Part shown: in pieces, positions 6,299 to 7,469 of the stretch
Layout of the letters: each line of letters opens with the position of its first letter
Numbering within the stretch: the stretch's first letter is position 1
NCBI GenBank assembly: GCA_039917655.1
Contig: JBDSJC010000082.1
Span: forward strand, 1 to 7,469
Reading direction: 5' to 3'
Source: PNKC01 sp039917655
Lineage (GTDB): Bacteria > Chloroflexota > Dehalococcoidia > Tepidiformales > Tepidiformaceae
DNA: 7,469 bases
Translations under genes and position numbers: made by a program
Notes under the pieces: generated by a model
Database searches by the model: none
What the model was told of the DNA's origin: nothing
The model's input: only the letters and a program-made list of their open reading frames with translations

Positions 6299-7469
6299 AT
6301 GGATCAGCCGCTCATCTCAGCCCCACAATCCGCCGAGAACGTCTCCGGCCAGGCCATCCGCGACCTACGCGGCGCTACGCCGTCACGCGCGGTCCGGTTG
6401 CGGGGCAGCCTCGGCGGCCTGCTCATCCCCCTCGTAATCCTCGGCGGCATCTCCGCCTTGGAAACCGCCCGTACCACAACCGCTTCGCGCGAAGTCTTCT
6501 TCAACGTCAACGTCCCCTGGCTGATGTATTTCGTTTTCGCGATCAGCGTCGCAGTCATCGTTGGCGCATTCGTCCAGCGGCTGCGCATCTGGCGCCTGGG
6601 CAAGCCCCAGCCCGTGCTCAACAACATCGGCGCGCGCCTCACCAACATGCTTACCATGGGCGCTGGCACCAGCCGCGTGAAGAACGACAAATTCGCCGGC
6701 GTGATGCACTGGTGCATATACTCCAGCTTCGTCGTCCTCTTCATCGTCACCATCCTCCTCGCGCTCGATGACTACCTCCCGCTGATCTTCCGCCAGAATG
6801 CCGAGCACGCCTTCCTTAAGGGGCCGGTTTACCTCGGCTACAGCCTTGTTGGCGACCTCTTCGGCGTCATCGGGCTCGTCGGCATCGGCATGGCCGTTTA
6901 CCGCCGCTACGTCGCTCCGCCGGCCAAGCTCACCTGGGACCGCCGAGACGCCGAAGATGGGCTGATCGTTGGCCTTCTCGGCCTCGTGCTCTTCTCCGGC
7001 ATCTTCGTCGAAGGCCTGCGAATCGCTGGCAACGAAATCCCGGCAGGCCACGAAAACTGGTCCTACTGGTCCCCCGCGGGCTGGCTCTTCGCAAAAGTCT
7101 TCGGCGGCGTCAGCCCCAATACGGCCCTCAACATTCACAAGGTCGTCTGGTGGTTTCATGTCGTCGGCGCGTTCACCCTGCTCGCCCTCATGGCGATGAC
7201 CAAGTTCCGCCACATCCTCTTCGCACCAGTCAACGGCTTTCTCAAGCGTCCCGCCACCCAGCTCTATCTCGCCCCAATGGGGGACTTCGAAAAGCTGATG
7301 GAGGAGGGGCAGAGCCTCGGCGCCGGCAAGCTCCAGGACTTTACCTGGAAGCAGCTCTTTGACGCGGACACCTGCGTCCGCTGTGGCCGCTGCACGGAAG
7401 TCTGCCCGGCGTGGACGGCTGGCCAACCGCTCTCACCGATGGCGATCGTGCAGGACATGAAGACCTACA
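6299..7469 (+). CDS. Membrane heme b/Fe-S oxidoreductase, EtfAB:menaquinone oxidoreductase-like (cut by window edge)
   Basis: Reads open for 390 codons to the right edge. The N-terminal 310 residues form a NarI-like membrane domain with hydrophobic helices at about 38-55, 73-93, 137-158, 179-201, 219-240 and 283-304. His137, His280, His287 and His305 near helix ends are candidates for b-heme ligands. After a linker comes CVRCGRCTEVCP at 359-370 (Cys359, 362, 365, 369), the first [4Fe-4S] site of an HdrD/GlpC-like domain; a second cluster and CCG domains would lie past the edge. Known relatives with this order (NarI-like plus HdrD-like) serve as EtfAB:menaquinone oxidoreductases in acyl-CoA-oxidising anaerobes, carrying electrons from ETF to menaquinone. 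That role is inferred; family is firm. The start ATG has AAAGGA (6281-6286) twelve bases upstream, rather far, but no better start is seen. Confidence 0.9.
   Translation, partial: MDQPLISAPQSAENVSGQAIRDLRGATPSRAVRLRGSLGGLLIPLVILGGISALETARTTTASREVFFNVNVPWLMYFVFAISVAVIVGAFVQRLRIWRLGKPQPVLNNIGARLTNMLTMGAGTSRVKNDKFAGVMHWCIYSSFVVLFIVTILLALDDYLPLIFRQNAEHAFLKGPVYLGYSLVGDLFGVIGLVGIGMAVYRRYVAPPAKLTWDRRDAEDGLIVGLLGLVLFSGIFVEGLRIAGNEIPAGHENWSYWSPAGWLFAKVFGGVSPNTALNIHKVVWWFHVVGAFTLLALMAMTKFRHILFAPVNGFLKRPATQLYLAPMGDFEKLMEEGQSLGAGKLQDFTWKQLFDADTCVRCGRCTEVCPAWTAGQPLSPMAIVQDMKTY

Noticed and set aside
6383..7426. 347-aa open frame on the minus strand
   Set aside because: It is antisense to the clear heme/Fe-S oxidoreductase. 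Its product is a low-complexity, Ala/Glu/Asp/Val-rich chain with no recognisable domain, as expected from the reverse of a GC-rich gene with G/C third positions.
1..7469. CRISPR array, tRNA, insertion sequence, phage or toxin-antitoxin genes
   Set aside because: No regularly spaced repeats, tRNA-like cloverleaf, transposase motif, terminal repeats or small paired toxin-antitoxin genes were seen; the genes are metabolic or membrane proteins of similar codon use.

Overview
The window is GC-rich, gene-dense bacterial chromosome. Codons end mostly in G or C, and several genes start with TTG or GTG behind a good Shine-Dalgarno (SD) sequence. A large CoA-transferase, an acyl-CoA dehydrogenase and a heme b/Fe-S membrane reductase, together with a lone YtfJ-type gene and no other sporulation genes, suggest a free-living acyl-CoA-degrading bacterium, perhaps Chloroflexota or Actinomycetota. 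That placement is inference: there is no rRNA or other marker gene. I see no phage, transposon, CRISPR, tRNA or rRNA.

Layout. 1-515 (minus): N-terminal 171 codons of an acyl-CoA dehydrogenase, cut by the left edge. 516-631: divergent spacer. 632-1048 (plus): YtfJ/GerW-family protein. 1049-1193: spacer between convergent genes. 1194-2092 (minus): membrane-anchored PD40/TolB-like beta-propeller gene broken by one frameshift. 2154-4679 (minus): 841-aa tandem family III (CaiB/BaiF) CoA-transferase. 4680-4819: spacer with a 12-bp inverted repeat and a possible promoter. 4820-5464 (minus): membrane-anchored protein with a coiled coil and a degenerate GGDEF-like domain. 5465-5697: divergent spacer. 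5698-6048 (plus): small VOC (glyoxalase-fold) protein. 6049-6298: non-coding, with GC-rich hairpins and a possible promoter. 6299-7469 (plus): N-terminal 390 codons of a membrane heme b/Fe-S oxidoreductase resembling EtfAB:menaquinone oxidoreductase, cut by the right edge.

How the genes may work together. The acyl-CoA dehydrogenase, CoA-transferase and Fe-S reductase fit one theme: the transferase makes or exchanges acyl-CoA thioesters, the dehydrogenase oxidises them and passes electrons to ETF, and the membrane reductase could pass them on to menaquinone. The three genes are not in one operon, so the link is functional inference. The GGDEF-like, CoA-transferase and propeller genes all run on the minus strand with gaps of 140 and 61 bases and could be partly co-transcribed.

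I found no clearly new multi-gene system. The points most worth a second look are the N-terminal CoA-transferase half, which appears to lack the catalytic aspartate, and the frameshift in the propeller gene, which sits on an X XXY YYZ-type heptamer.
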